From Candidatus Gastranaerophilales bacterium (GTDB lineage: Bacteria > Cyanobacteriota > Vampirovibrionia > Gastranaerophilales > Gastranaerophilaceae), in NCBI GenBank assembly GCA_947630045.1, contig CANRGC010000012.1, positions 1 to 55,582 on the forward strand: DNA of 55,582 nucleotides, read 5' to 3'. The translations under genes and the position numbers were made by a program. The first letter of the stretch is position 1. Each line of letters starts with the position of its first letter. Shown here piece after piece: positions 1 through 8,526 of the stretch. Under the pieces are notes generated by a model. The model made no database searches and had not been told where the DNA came from. It worked only from the letters and a program-made list of their open reading frames with translations.

Positions 1-57
1 GCAAAGTCAGAAACGAAGTTTCTGCGTGCCGTTTAGCAAAAAACAAAACGACAGCAC

Positions 58-455
58 GTAGGGTGGACTTTAGTCCATCAATCATTGTTTAAACTACTTA
101 AACAATAACCGGTAGGCTAAAGCCTACCCTACAAGCTGCAGTCTTACACATCTAAACGCCATAAAAGAATGTAGGGTGGACTTCAGTCCACCAATTATTG
201 CTTAAACTATAAAAACTTTTCTCTCGTGCACTTAATGAAATGCTATTGAATAGAAAGCAATCGGTAGGCTAAAGCCTACCCTACAAGCTAAAAACTTTTC
301 TCTCGTGTACTTAATGAAATGTTGCTGCATAGAAAGCAATCGGTAGGCTAAAGCCTACCCTACAAGCTGAAACAAGTTCAGGGTGACAGTCACACAGGGT
401 GGACTTCAATGCGAAGAATGTAGCAATCGGTAGGCTAAAGCCTACCCTACAAGCT
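58..455. repeat. Cluster of palindromic repeats (REP/MITE-like)
   Basis: This gene-free left edge is filled with short interspersed palindromes. A 27-bp unit containing GGTAGGCTAAAGCCTACC (8-bp stem, AA loop) followed by CTACAAGCT occurs at 111-137, 263-289, 342-368 and 429-455. A partner palindrome of the form GTAGGGTGGACTTYAGTCCA occurs at 58-82 and 171-193, with a decayed copy near 392-410. GTAGGGT at the start of the partner can pair with ACCCTAC in the 27-bp unit, so a pair could fold as one larger two-armed structure. The last copy runs into the stop codon of the neighbouring activase gene. No coding sequence is visible in 1-453. Confidence 0.85.
211..368. repeat. 79-bp tandem duplication inside the palindrome cluster
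   Basis: Positions 211-289 and 290-368 are two head-to-tail copies of a 79-bp segment beginning AAAAACTTTTCTCTCGTG and ending with the 27-bp palindromic unit. They differ at only a few positions in the middle, which suggests a recent duplication of the palindrome with its flank. Confidence 0.8.
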
Positions 456-1461
456 AATTAATATCCCATCTTCCGCAGGTTCCGCCCCAACGAGCAATGA
501 TTTTGCCCTTAACATCGGTTACTTTGTGTTCCTGATGAGGGGGAAGCGGTTCAATTTCGCCTTCAACAATAGAAATAACTTCACAGTTGTTTGAACAGCC
601 GTGGCATGTGCAAGTTACCGAATTAAAGCTTATATCTTTTGTTTCCCAGCCTTTAAACTTTGTTTTTGCGTTTGTATACTGGTGATTTTCCATAGCAAGA
701 TATGCCGCCCCGATTGCGCCCATTGTCTGATGATTTTCTGGGACCACAACCTTTGTGCCGAGGGCTTCTTCAAACGCTTTTACCATTCCTTTGTTTGTTG
801 CAACTCCGCCTTGGAAAGTTATTGTCGGAAGAAGCTCTTTTCCAAGAGCAAGATTAGAAAGATAATTTCTGACTAAAGCCTGACAAAGCCCGTATAAAAG
901 GTCTTCTACGGGATAGCCCAACTGTTGTTTGTGAATAAGGTCAGATTCCGCAAAAACGCCGCACCTTCCCGCTATTCTTGCTGGAGAAGTTGATTGAAGG
1001 GCAATATCACCAAAGTTTTCAATTTTGACATTCAATCTGCCCGCCTGTTGGTCAAGAAAACTTCCCGTGCCTGCGGCGCAAACGGTGTTCATTGCAAAGT
1101 CTGTAACTATGCCGTCTCTCAAAATTATTATTTTGGAATCTTGTCCGCCAATTTCTAAAATTGTTTGAACTCCGGGGACGGTAATTGAAGCCGCAACAGC
1201 GTGAGCGGTAATTTCATTTTTAATAACGTCTGCCCCGACAAGTGCGCCCGCAAGGTTTCTTCCCGAGCCTGTTGTCCCAACCTGACAAACTTCCCAGTCG
1301 GTTGTTGCCTTGTTTAAAAGCTCACCCAAACCTTTTTGTACGGCTTTTGTCGGCTGACCCGACGTTCTCAGCATGTAACTTTCAACATATTTGCCGTTTT
1401 CATCAACAACGGCAAGTTTTGTTGTGACTGATCCTACATCAATTCCTAAATAAACTTTCAT
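454..1461 (-). CDS. 2-hydroxyacyl-CoA dehydratase activase (BcrAD/BadFG, HgdC type)
   Basis: ATP-dependent activator of the ASKHA fold. In the family, a homodimer holds one [4Fe-4S] cluster and injects a high-energy electron into a radical dehydratase or related reductase. The sequence shows the phosphate-1 motif GIDVGSVTTK (residues about 6-15), EIGGQDSK (about 103-110), and the two cluster cysteines in NTVCAAGTG (Cys128) and AGRCGVF (Cys167). Length is 335 aa; HgdC is about 260. The extra carboxy-terminal part carries a CTCHGCSNNC cysteine cluster, like the linker found in long fused activases. It lies 34 bp downstream of rubrerythrin and is probably co-transcribed with it. Its stop codon overlaps a palindromic repeat. 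No dehydratase subunit is in the window; a DUF2229 partner lies at 7483-8526. The physiological substrate is unknown. Confidence 0.88.
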   Translation of the reverse strand: MKVYLGIDVGSVTTKLAVVDENGKYVESYMLRTSGQPTKAVQKGLGELLNKATTDWEVCQVGTTGSGRNLAGALVGADVIKNEITAHAVAASITVPGVQTILEIGGQDSKIIILRDGIVTDFAMNTVCAAGTGSFLDQQAGRLNVKIENFGDIALQSTSPARIAGRCGVFAESDLIHKQQLGYPVEDLLYGLCQALVRNYLSNLALGKELLPTITFQGGVATNKGMVKAFEEALGTKVVVPENHQTMGAIGAAYLAMENHQYTNAKTKFKGWETKDISFNSVTCTCHGCSNNCEVISIVEGEIEPLPPHQEHKVTDVKGKIIARWGGTCGRWDIN

Positions 1462-1495
1462 AACAAGTTTATTTTTCTATAAACAAGAATTATTT

Positions 1496-2083
1496 TCAAT
1501 AATTTTGACAAAAGAGTTCAAAATATTTCATTGGGTGTTTGCAAGAAGGGCAAATAAGAGGTGCCTCTTTTCCTTTGTGGTGATATCCGCAGTTTCTGCA
1601 TTTCCATATAACTTCTTTATCTTTTTTAAAGACGTTATCATTTTGAAGATTTTCTAAAAGTTTTGCAAACCTTTTTTCATGTACTTCTTCAACCTCAATA
1701 ATTTCATGAAAGCTTGCGGCTATTTCCGTATAGCCTTCTTCTTTGGCAATTTTTTCAAAAGAAGGATATAAAATCTGATTTTCTTCATGTTCACCGTTTA
1801 CCGCATATAAAAGGTTGTCTTTTGTCAAATCTGAAAGCCCGATTGGGTATGAAATGTTGTTAATTTCAACGCTGTCAAAGTTTTCGCCAAGATATTTATA
1901 AAAAATTTCAGCATGTTCCTTTTCGTTATCTGCGGTTTCCGTAAAAATAGCGGAAATTTGCTCAAACCCTTCCTTTTTTGCTCTGGAAGCAAAGTATGTG
2001 TATCTGTTTCTTGCCATACCTTCCCCCGCAAAGGCTTTTATAAGGCATTCTCTCGTTTTTGATTTTTTGTCTAAGTTTTTCAT
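1496..2083 (-). CDS. Rubrerythrin
   Basis: Non-haem di-iron peroxidase that reduces hydrogen peroxide in the cytoplasm of anaerobes, taking electrons through its own rubredoxin-like domain. The first part is a ferritin-like four-helix bundle with iron ligands visible as Glu21, Glu54 and His57 (ETADNEKEH) and a second set in HEENQ and EVEEVHEKR. The carboxy-terminal 35 residues hold the FeS4 rubredoxin site, CRNCGYH and CPSCKHP. Length 195 aa is normal for the family. The ATG is preceded by AAGGA at good spacing. It ends with TGA, showing that TGA is a normal stop here. It is divergent from the CHAP-domain gene and precedes the activase, so both may serve oxygen-sensitive iron-sulphur chemistry. 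Confidence 0.93.
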   Translation of the reverse strand: MKNLDKKSKTRECLIKAFAGEGMARNRYTYFASRAKKEGFEQISAIFTETADNEKEHAEIFYKYLGENFDSVEINNISYPIGLSDLTKDNLLYAVNGEHEENQILYPSFEKIAKEEGYTEIAASFHEIIEVEEVHEKRFAKLLENLQNDNVFKKDKEVIWKCRNCGYHHKGKEAPLICPSCKHPMKYFELFCQNY

Positions 2084-2125
2084 ATTTTTTCCTTAACTTT
2101 TGTAAACATTTTTTAAGATAAATCA

Positions 2126-2152
2126 TAAAGTTTTAATTTCAATTGCCGATTA
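2126..2152 (+). promoter_or_regulatory. Sigma-28 (FliA)-type promoter of the CHAP-domain gene
   Basis: TAAAGTTT (2126-2133), an 11-bp spacer, then GCCGATTA (2145-2152). The FliA consensus is TAAAGTTT-N11-GCCGATAA, so this is a 15/16 match with exact spacing, about 40 bp before the GTG start. Seen directly; activity is inferred. Confidence 0.72.
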
Positions 2153-2190
2153 ATATAGATAGGAAGGTAAAATTTGGAGACTAAGGAAAA

Positions 2191-3180
2191 GTGACTTTTA
2201 AGATTGGTAATTTCACAATTGAAACCAAAGAAATCTTTGACGCTCTGAAAGAAGTCGGTATTACAAAAGAAGATCAGCTCAAACAGTTTGACAAAGACGA
2301 CGACAAAATTTTGACAGAAGATGAGCTTACGGAAGTTCTTCTTCAAGATGAAGAAGAAAACGAAGATGATAAGGAAACTTCTTCAACCTCGTCTTCTTCG
2401 GCGTCATCAGGTACATCAGGCTCAACGGGTGACGGCACTTCCGTTGAAGAACAAATTCAGATGTATGAAGAAATGAATGCCAGCTTGAGAGAACAGTTAA
2501 ACAGGCTTTGTTCTTCAATGGGCACAAGCGTTGATATGTCTGCAATTGACAACGCTCTATCCAGCATTCAAAATATTAAAGACCAAATTGCCGCAAATGA
2601 CTCCAACATTTATAAGCTTTTATTACAAGCGGAAGGCAAACTTACAACATCTTCTTTATCCGGCGTAAACGGTCTGACTTCCACGGGAAGTTCATCACTC
2701 GTTTCTTCTTCAGGCTCTGCTTCGGGCATTGCAAACTATGCACTGCAATATGACGGCAAAACGCAAGCCGAAATGCAATCTATTATGACAGGAAAAGGAT
2801 ACAGATTTGACTGGGGCGTATGGTGTGCAGATTTCGTTTCTTTCTGTACAAAAGAAGTGTATGGCGAAAACGCCCTCAGCGGTTGTTCAAACACGGCTTC
2901 ATGCTGGGGAATTGGTACATGGGCGGAAGATAACGGAATTCTTATGGATTCAAGACGCGGCACTACTGTCGATGTAAGTAAATTGAAGCCCGGCGATTAT
3001 ATTCTCTATAACGCAAGTGGCGGCGAATGGTATCATGTCGGCATTGTTACTGGCGTTAACAGTGACGGCACGGTTAACACGATTGAAGGAAATACAACGG
3101 GCGGCAACTGTGCTTCTCATAGCCATGTATCCCCGAACGGCGCTTCATTTGTATTAATTCATAATAAATACGGAACTTAA
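2191..3180 (+). CDS. CHAP-domain peptidoglycan hydrolase-like protein with EF-hand-like amino-terminus
   Basis: Probable cell-wall amidase/endopeptidase. The GTG start is supported by AAGGA at 2184-2188. Residues about 34-46 (FDKDDDKILTEDE) form an acidic EF-hand-like loop, followed by an acidic run and a Ser/Thr/Gly-rich linker (about 65-85). A helical segment rich in Gln and Asn follows. The carboxy-terminal CHAP domain has the catalytic Cys in WCADFVSFC and His in WYHVGIV, with an Asn-containing EGNT as likely third residue. No classical signal peptide is visible, so export would need another route. The preceding near-consensus sigma-28 promoter suggests co-regulation with a flagellar-type system, where wall hydrolases such as FlgJ act. 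It is convergent with dgt and the ends overlap by 4 bp. Confidence 0.82.
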   Translation: MTFKIGNFTIETKEIFDALKEVGITKEDQLKQFDKDDDKILTEDELTEVLLQDEEENEDDKETSSTSSSSASSGTSGSTGDGTSVEEQIQMYEEMNASLREQLNRLCSSMGTSVDMSAIDNALSSIQNIKDQIAANDSNIYKLLLQAEGKLTTSSLSGVNGLTSTGSSSLVSSSGSASGIANYALQYDGKTQAEMQSIMTGKGYRFDWGVWCADFVSFCTKEVYGENALSGCSNTASCWGIGTWAEDNGILMDSRRGTTVDVSKLKPGDYILYNASGGEWYHVGIVTGVNSDGTVNTIEGNTTGGNCASHSHVSPNGASFVLIHNKYGT

Positions 3181-4430
3181 AACGTAATTATTTCATTAAA
3201 CATTTTTATTGCAAAACTGTCCGTCATTCCTGAAATAAAGTCAATGACGGCAGTTTCGTAATCTCTCTTTGAATTTATATCGTATATGATTTTATTTATA
3301 AAGCCACGATTTGCTCTGTGTTCGGGTGCAACGTTTGAATATTTAATAAGCCAATCGCAAAAAGTTGAACACAAAAGCGGATAAAAAGTTTCATCAGATT
3401 TTATTTTATAAATTGAATTGGCTCCATCAAAATATCCGAGTAATGTTGATGAAATTGTTTCAATTATAAGCCCCGCATAGCTGTGAAATGTTGTCAATCT
3501 TTTATGATTATATATATTTTCATAGTTAAAGTCTTTGATTAATTTCATAATTTCATAATATTCCTGTGAAAAATTCAGACCTTTGTCGGGGTTAGAATTT
3601 TTGCAGATATCTATTGTGAAAAGATGTACGAGGTTAGAAGTGTTAATATCGGTCAATTTTTTATGAGAGAACAAATTTTTTATGATGTATTCAAACTCGT
3701 TTTTTTGTTCTTCGGATAAAATTTTCTTTGAAAGAGCGTCTTCAATATCCCTTCCCAAATATGCAATTTTATCCGCAACTTTAACGACAAGCCCTTCCCA
3801 GCTATAGCTTTGAACTTGATTTGCGCCTTCAATTGTTGACAGGTCAATAAATTCTTCTCTGGGTTTTAGTGCGTTTTCGACAACTTCTCCGCAATGGCAT
3901 ATAATTCCGTCACGAACGGCATAAGTTAAGTTTAAATTTCTTTCTTTTCCTTCGGCATCAGCCAAAGTTTCAATATTGTCAATAAATCTGAGGCTGTTTT
4001 TTTCATGCCAGAAATTTGTTCCTATTCCAAGCTTTATAATCGTGTCTTTTAAAATTCTTTCGCCCGTGTGCCCAAATGGCGGATGACCAAGGTCATGACC
4101 CGTTGCAATTGTTCTTACAAGCTCGCAATTCAAACCTAAATATTTTGCGATTGTTTCCCCCGCCGATGAAACGTGGTTAACATGTTCAATTCTTGTGCAA
4201 ATGTGGTCATTATTTGTTGCAAAGAAAACCTGTGTTTTATGTTTAAGTCTTCTGTAGGCGTTTGAATAAAGTATTCTGTGGTAATCTCTTTCAAAATCGC
4301 TTCTAAGGTCATCGCTTTTTTTATAAATTGAATTTTGTCTTGAAATTGCGTTTTGATATTTCGGATTTTTTTCCGTCATTGCAAAGTCAACAAAAATATT
4401 TTTAGCATTTTTATACGAAAGGTTTGCCAT
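3177..4430 (-). CDS. dgt: dGTPase, deoxyguanosinetriphosphate triphosphohydrolase
   Basis: HD-superfamily enzyme that hydrolyses dGTP (or other dNTPs) to the nucleoside and tripolyphosphate, helping to set dNTP pools. The metal-binding motif is clear: His83 in RIEHVNHVS, His112-Asp113 in GHDLGHPPFGH, and a distal Asp in KVADKIAYLGRDIEDAL. The amino-terminal RSDFERDYHRIL and RRLKHKTQVF are typical of the family, and 417 aa fits the shorter Dgt-like class. It starts 21 bp after the stop of the large M16 peptidase gene, so the two probably share a transcript. The exact dNTP preference cannot be read from the sequence. Confidence 0.92.
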   Translation of the reverse strand: MANLSYKNAKNIFVDFAMTEKNPKYQNAISRQNSIYKKSDDLRSDFERDYHRILYSNAYRRLKHKTQVFFATNNDHICTRIEHVNHVSSAGETIAKYLGLNCELVRTIATGHDLGHPPFGHTGERILKDTIIKLGIGTNFWHEKNSLRFIDNIETLADAEGKERNLNLTYAVRDGIICHCGEVVENALKPREEFIDLSTIEGANQVQSYSWEGLVVKVADKIAYLGRDIEDALSKKILSEEQKNEFEYIIKNLFSHKKLTDINTSNLVHLFTIDICKNSNPDKGLNFSQEYYEIMKLIKDFNYENIYNHKRLTTFHSYAGLIIETISSTLLGYFDGANSIYKIKSDETFYPLLCSTFCDWLIKYSNVAPEHRANRGFINKIIYDINSKRDYETAVIDFISGMTDSFAIKMFNEIITF

Positions 4431-4451
4431 AACAGGTTTATTTTAGCCCAT

Positions 4452-7340
4452 TCAGACGTTTACAACTTCCCCTAAATTGCTGATATATTGACTTTGATTG
4501 TTAATTGTGTCTTTGCTTGCAAGAATTGAATATACCGGCTTGTTTGAAAATATATGGTTTGCGGCTTCTTTAATGTCTTCTTTTGTAATTTTATCAATTG
4601 CCGCAATGTATTCATCAATTCTTTTTATTCCGTAAGGCTGGGTTAAATTCATTGCAATAAGGTCTGTTTTTGACACCGCAGACTGAAGTTGTGCTGTTAT
4701 ATCCTGTTTAAGGGTCATTTTTGCAGCTTCAAGTTCTTCATCTGTTACAAGTTCTTGCATAAGTTTGTTTGTGTGTTTTTCAAACCCGTCAATTGATTTT
4801 TGCAAGTTGTCATATTTTATATCATTTTGTTTTTTGTCGTCTGTGGTTGTTAAAATTTTCATGGTCAATATGCCGGAATTTTCAAAAGATTGAATTGTGC
4901 TTGATGTAGTGTAAGCAAGCTTTTCTTTTTCCCTTAAATCTTGGAACAGTCTGCTGTTTGGACCGCCGCCAAGAATGGTGTTTAAAAGTTCAAACTTAAC
5001 TTCATCTTCTATGTTTCCTGAAATTTTAAACGAATAATTTTTATATATTTGAGCCTGATTTCTTTCTTCGGAATCGAGAAGCACGGTGGTTTTTTCGTTT
5101 GGCACAAAAGAGTTTAAAAGCTCGGGCTTATAAGGCTTATAAAGATGTCCTGACGTAGCAAAACCGTTTGTAATTATTCCTTCAAGTTCCGGATGTTGTT
5201 GAACGGGGGCACTTATTGAAATATTGGATGCAGAATTGAAAATCAAATTATTATAATGTTCTCTGACATCGTTTAAGGTAAGTGATTTTAAACCTTCCAT
5301 AATTTGTTTCGGCGAAGGGAAATACTTTCCGTATAGTTTTGCAAGAAGGTTTGTTGAGGCGTCTTTATCCATTTGTTTACAATAAGTTTCTATTTTTTTA
5401 ACCGCCTTGTCAAAATCTTCCTGAGTAAATCTCGGGTTAAAAAGAGCCTCTTTTGTTAAATTAATTGTATCTTGAAGGTTGCCATAAAGGCAGTTCCCGT
5501 CCACCGCAATTTGAAAACCGTTTGTGTCTATATTAATCGATGCCGACTTGTTTTCTTTTTCCAAAGCAAAAACCTCTTTGCTTTTGGTTTGTGTTCCGTC
5601 ATTTAACATTTGCGTTAAAACATAAGCACAGGCAGGGTTATTTGGAATGTTATCTTTAGAAATTAATCTCCAGTTAAAATAACAGTTATCAGAAGTTGAA
5701 TTCATTTTTGCAAGTCTGGAATTATCTGAAAGCGTATATTCCTGAACATCGTTTGCGGAAACTCTGTTTCCCGTGAAAGACAAATTAGCTGTGGTAAGGT
5801 TTTTATTATAATTTTGCTGAATTTCTTTTTCCGTTGTGCCTTTGGGGTGAACAACCGAAACCGCCATTTTGTCAAAGTCTAAATATTTGTTGGCTGCGTT
5901 TACTATATCTTGTGCGGTTAGATTTTCTATAATTTTCTTATCTTCCGATATGTTTGAAAAATCTCCGCTTAAAAGGGAAGTTCCGATTATATCGTTTATG
6001 GAATGACTGTTTTCATAATTTAAACTTGTGAGTTTTAAAAGCTTGCTTTTAACGGCGGTCATTTCTTCTTCCGTCGGCGGGTTTGATTCCATATATTTAA
6101 CGGCGTCATAGAACATATTCATTACTTTTGATTCGTCGCCTTTTTGTGCGCTGAATTGATATATAAGGGCGTTCGGGTCATTTTTATCAAGACCGACTTT
6201 TTCCGTCATAAAGTTCCCCTGAGAGTATATTGAATTAAGATTTTTTGAGAGTCTTGAAAAATCGTTGCCCATAAGAAGCAAACTGAGAGCTTCAAGCGCA
6301 GCGGCATCTTTTTTATTGTCAGGCGTGGTGCCGCAAAATCCGCAAAGAACCGTTGTTGAACTATCTTTTGGCGAAATAAAATCGTTTCTTGTCGAATGGT
6401 CTGTCGGGGTTAATTTTTCTTGCGTACGTTCGTTTTTGGCGTTTAAATCGGCAGGGGTTGTGAAATTTTTACTTATTATGTCGATTGCCTCATTGGGGTC
6501 AAAATCTCCCGTAAGAACGGTATACATATTATCCGGCGTAAAGTGTTTTTTCCAATGGTTGTATACATCATCTCTCGTTATGTTGCTTACGGTTTCAAGA
6601 GAGCCTGCAATCAAGTCTTCCGAGGTTGAATTAATTTGGAATAAGTTTTTTATAAGTGAATTGAGTGCAATATTTGAGGGGTTGTCATTACACATACTGA
6701 TTTCTGATGTAACGGGTCCTTTCTCTTTTTCCACCATTTCTTCCGGAAACAGCGGATTTGTTAGCATATCAGCATGCATTTCTATCATGTTTTTAAAGCT
6801 TTTTGCGTCCGTCATGGGCGATTCTATATAAAAGTCCGTTTGAGCAAAACTTGTTGAAGCGTTAACGTCGGCGCCCATTTTCCCTGCCTCTGTAAAAAAG
6901 GTTCCGGGGGCTATTTTTTTGCTTCCGTTAAAAACGTTATGTTCGTTAAAGTGACTAATGCCTCTGTTTTTGTCATTTTCGTTCATAGAACCTGCGTTAA
7001 CAAAGGTTTTTATAACGGTTGAAGTGTTTGCTTTAGGCATAAGAGCTACAATTTGCCCGTTTTTTAATTGATATTTATAAATGTTATCTTTAAAAGGCGT
7101 TTGTTCAACTTCAATAAGTTTCCAGCCCGCATTTTCGTCCTGAAGTTTGATTTCGGGCGGAATTATAACATTATCGGTGTTTTTTATCCCGTTATTAATA
7201 TAATAATTTGAGGGGTATGAAAAGTTTGGATATGGCGCATAAGTTTGAGCCACAACACCTTGAAAGGGCGCTATGGGCTGCGCTTGAACTATATTATAAT
7301 TTTGATTTGCCTGATATATAGGTATAGAAAAATTGTTCAC
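4452..7340 (-). CDS. Large two-part M16 (insulinase-type) metallopeptidase
   Basis: Zinc peptidase of the M16 clan, 962 aa, with two tandem M16 halves as in pitrilysin. The inverted zinc motif is HFNEH (His130, Glu133, His134) with the distal Glu in VTSEISM (about 213). The second half has the conserved Arg/Tyr region LREKEKLAYTTSS. The start is GTG with an AAGAAGG-like ribosome site. Before the first M16 domain lie about 70 residues rich in Pro, Tyr, Asn and Gln, containing PFQG at 25-28. There is no signal peptide, but the leader resembles the tags on two other proteins here (31588-32529, 37238-39184). It is upstream of dgt and divergent from the DUF2229 gene. It is one of three M16 proteins in the window. 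Confidence 0.9.
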   Translation of the reverse strand: MNNFSIPIYQANQNYNIVQAQPIAPFQGVVAQTYAPYPNFSYPSNYYINNGIKNTDNVIIPPEIKLQDENAGWKLIEVEQTPFKDNIYKYQLKNGQIVALMPKANTSTVIKTFVNAGSMNENDKNRGISHFNEHNVFNGSKKIAPGTFFTEAGKMGADVNASTSFAQTDFYIESPMTDAKSFKNMIEMHADMLTNPLFPEEMVEKEKGPVTSEISMCNDNPSNIALNSLIKNLFQINSTSEDLIAGSLETVSNITRDDVYNHWKKHFTPDNMYTVLTGDFDPNEAIDIISKNFTTPADLNAKNERTQEKLTPTDHSTRNDFISPKDSSTTVLCGFCGTTPDNKKDAAALEALSLLLMGNDFSRLSKNLNSIYSQGNFMTEKVGLDKNDPNALIYQFSAQKGDESKVMNMFYDAVKYMESNPPTEEEMTAVKSKLLKLTSLNYENSHSINDIIGTSLLSGDFSNISEDKKIIENLTAQDIVNAANKYLDFDKMAVSVVHPKGTTEKEIQQNYNKNLTTANLSFTGNRVSANDVQEYTLSDNSRLAKMNSTSDNCYFNWRLISKDNIPNNPACAYVLTQMLNDGTQTKSKEVFALEKENKSASINIDTNGFQIAVDGNCLYGNLQDTINLTKEALFNPRFTQEDFDKAVKKIETYCKQMDKDASTNLLAKLYGKYFPSPKQIMEGLKSLTLNDVREHYNNLIFNSASNISISAPVQQHPELEGIITNGFATSGHLYKPYKPELLNSFVPNEKTTVLLDSEERNQAQIYKNYSFKISGNIEDEVKFELLNTILGGGPNSRLFQDLREKEKLAYTTSSTIQSFENSGILTMKILTTTDDKKQNDIKYDNLQKSIDGFEKHTNKLMQELVTDEELEAAKMTLKQDITAQLQSAVSKTDLIAMNLTQPYGIKRIDEYIAAIDKITKEDIKEAANHIFSNKPVYSILASKDTINNQSQYISNLGEVVNV

Positions 7341-7420
7341 TTACTTCAACCTTCTTATATTTTAGAAAGACTTCTAAGCACAAAAAATTGCCATTTTTAA
7401 TTCATTTGTTTAAGATTATG

Positions 7421-7448
7421 TTACAAAAAATTTTATTTAATGTATGAT
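7421..7448 (+). promoter_or_regulatory. Sigma-70-type promoter for the DUF2229 gene
   Basis: TTACAA (7421-7426), 16-bp spacer, TATGAT (7443-7448) preceded by TG (extended -10). It sits 35 bp before the ATG at 7483, with AAAGG before the start. Confidence 0.5.
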
Positions 7449-7482
7449 TTAATTGTAGGCTAATAAAAAGGTTATTTTTGTT

Positions 7483-8526
7483 ATGGTTATAAAAGAAAAA
7501 GTTATTGGTATACCAAGAGCCCTTATTTATTACAATTACATTGCTTTTTTATCAGCCTTTTTTGAAAATCTCGGTTTTGAGATTGTATATTCAGATTATA
7601 CAACCAAAAAAACATTGTCCGAGGGCGCTTCTCTTGTGGTAACAGAAACCTGTCTTCCGATTAAAGTTTATGTCGGGCATGTACTTAATTTGCTCGAAAA
7701 GGGTGTAAAAAACATTTTTGTTCCCTCAATTCAGTCAATAGCGCCAAAAATTTATAATTGTTCAAAAATCAGAGGGCTTCCCGATTTAATAAGAAATGTA
7801 GTTAAAGGTGATTATAAAATAATTGAAGCTACGCTTGATAAATCTCAAGGAATTGGCTTGAGACAATTTTTAACCGATATTGTTAAACCTTTTGGCATAA
7901 AAGACCCAAACAAGATTGAAGAAGCCATGAAAGCGGCTTTTGTTCATTATAATAACTTCAAAGTTATGATTCAAAACAGAATACCTTTTGAAAAGGCGCT
8001 TAGTTATGCAAAACAGGGCAAAGTGGTTATTAATGGCGACATTCCAAAAAAAGACATAAACATCGCTCTTTTGGCGCATGGTTATAATATTTACGATAAA
8101 AAAGTCTGTATGGATGTATTTAAAAAACTCGACAGTCTTGGTGTTTCGGTTTTAAGTGCGTATAATTTGACCGACGAACAATTAAAAGACGGGCTTCACA
8201 CACTTGGTGTCGACTTATACTGGGCAAATCAATATGAAATGTCCGGCGCCGCAGGATACTTTCTAAGATCGCCCTTAATTGACGGAATAGTTACAATAAC
8301 CGCATTTGGGTGCGGACCTGATTCCTTAATGATAGAAGACATTAAAAGAAAAACAAAAAATTTCAACAAGCCGATTTTAAATCTTACAATTGATGAGCAT
8401 ACGGGCGAAGCCGGCTTTGTAACAAGACTTGAGGCTTTTTGTGATATGCTCTACAGAAAAAAACGTGCAAAAGGCTCGGAAGAAGAAATTGAGCTTGTGG
8501 AAGATTACACCATAAATTTAAGATAG
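7483..8526 (+). CDS. DUF2229 acyl-CoA dehydratase activase-related protein
   Basis: Member of the HgdB-like/DUF2229 family often fused to, or encoded beside, BcrAD/BadFG activases. Exact biochemical role is unsettled. The sequence shows the family opening GIPRALIYYN, the cysteine motif VVTETCLPIKVYVGHV (about 51-66), NCSKIRGLPD, and the later FGCGPDSL and DEHTGEAG motifs. The cysteines may bind an iron-sulphur cluster. Length 347 aa corresponds to one segment of the long fused proteins, and the matching ASKHA segment is encoded separately at 454-1461 on the other strand. It has its own promoter and ends one base before the convergent nagA stop. Confidence 0.84.
   Translation: MVIKEKVIGIPRALIYYNYIAFLSAFFENLGFEIVYSDYTTKKTLSEGASLVVTETCLPIKVYVGHVLNLLEKGVKNIFVPSIQSIAPKIYNCSKIRGLPDLIRNVVKGDYKIIEATLDKSQGIGLRQFLTDIVKPFGIKDPNKIEEAMKAAFVHYNNFKVMIQNRIPFEKALSYAKQGKVVINGDIPKKDINIALLAHGYNIYDKKVCMDVFKKLDSLGVSVLSAYNLTDEQLKDGLHTLGVDLYWANQYEMSGAAGYFLRSPLIDGIVTITAFGCGPDSLMIEDIKRKTKNFNKPILNLTIDEHTGEAGFVTRLEAFCDMLYRKKRAKGSEEEIELVEDYTINLR

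Noticed and set aside
111-455. CRISPR array at the left edge
   Set aside because: The repeats are palindromes with irregular spacing (and a 79-bp exact duplication), not evenly spaced direct repeats with unique spacers; no cas gene is near.
6265-6831. 188-residue plus-strand open frame
   Set aside because: Antisense shadow of the large M16 peptidase, with no ribosome site and no recognisable features.
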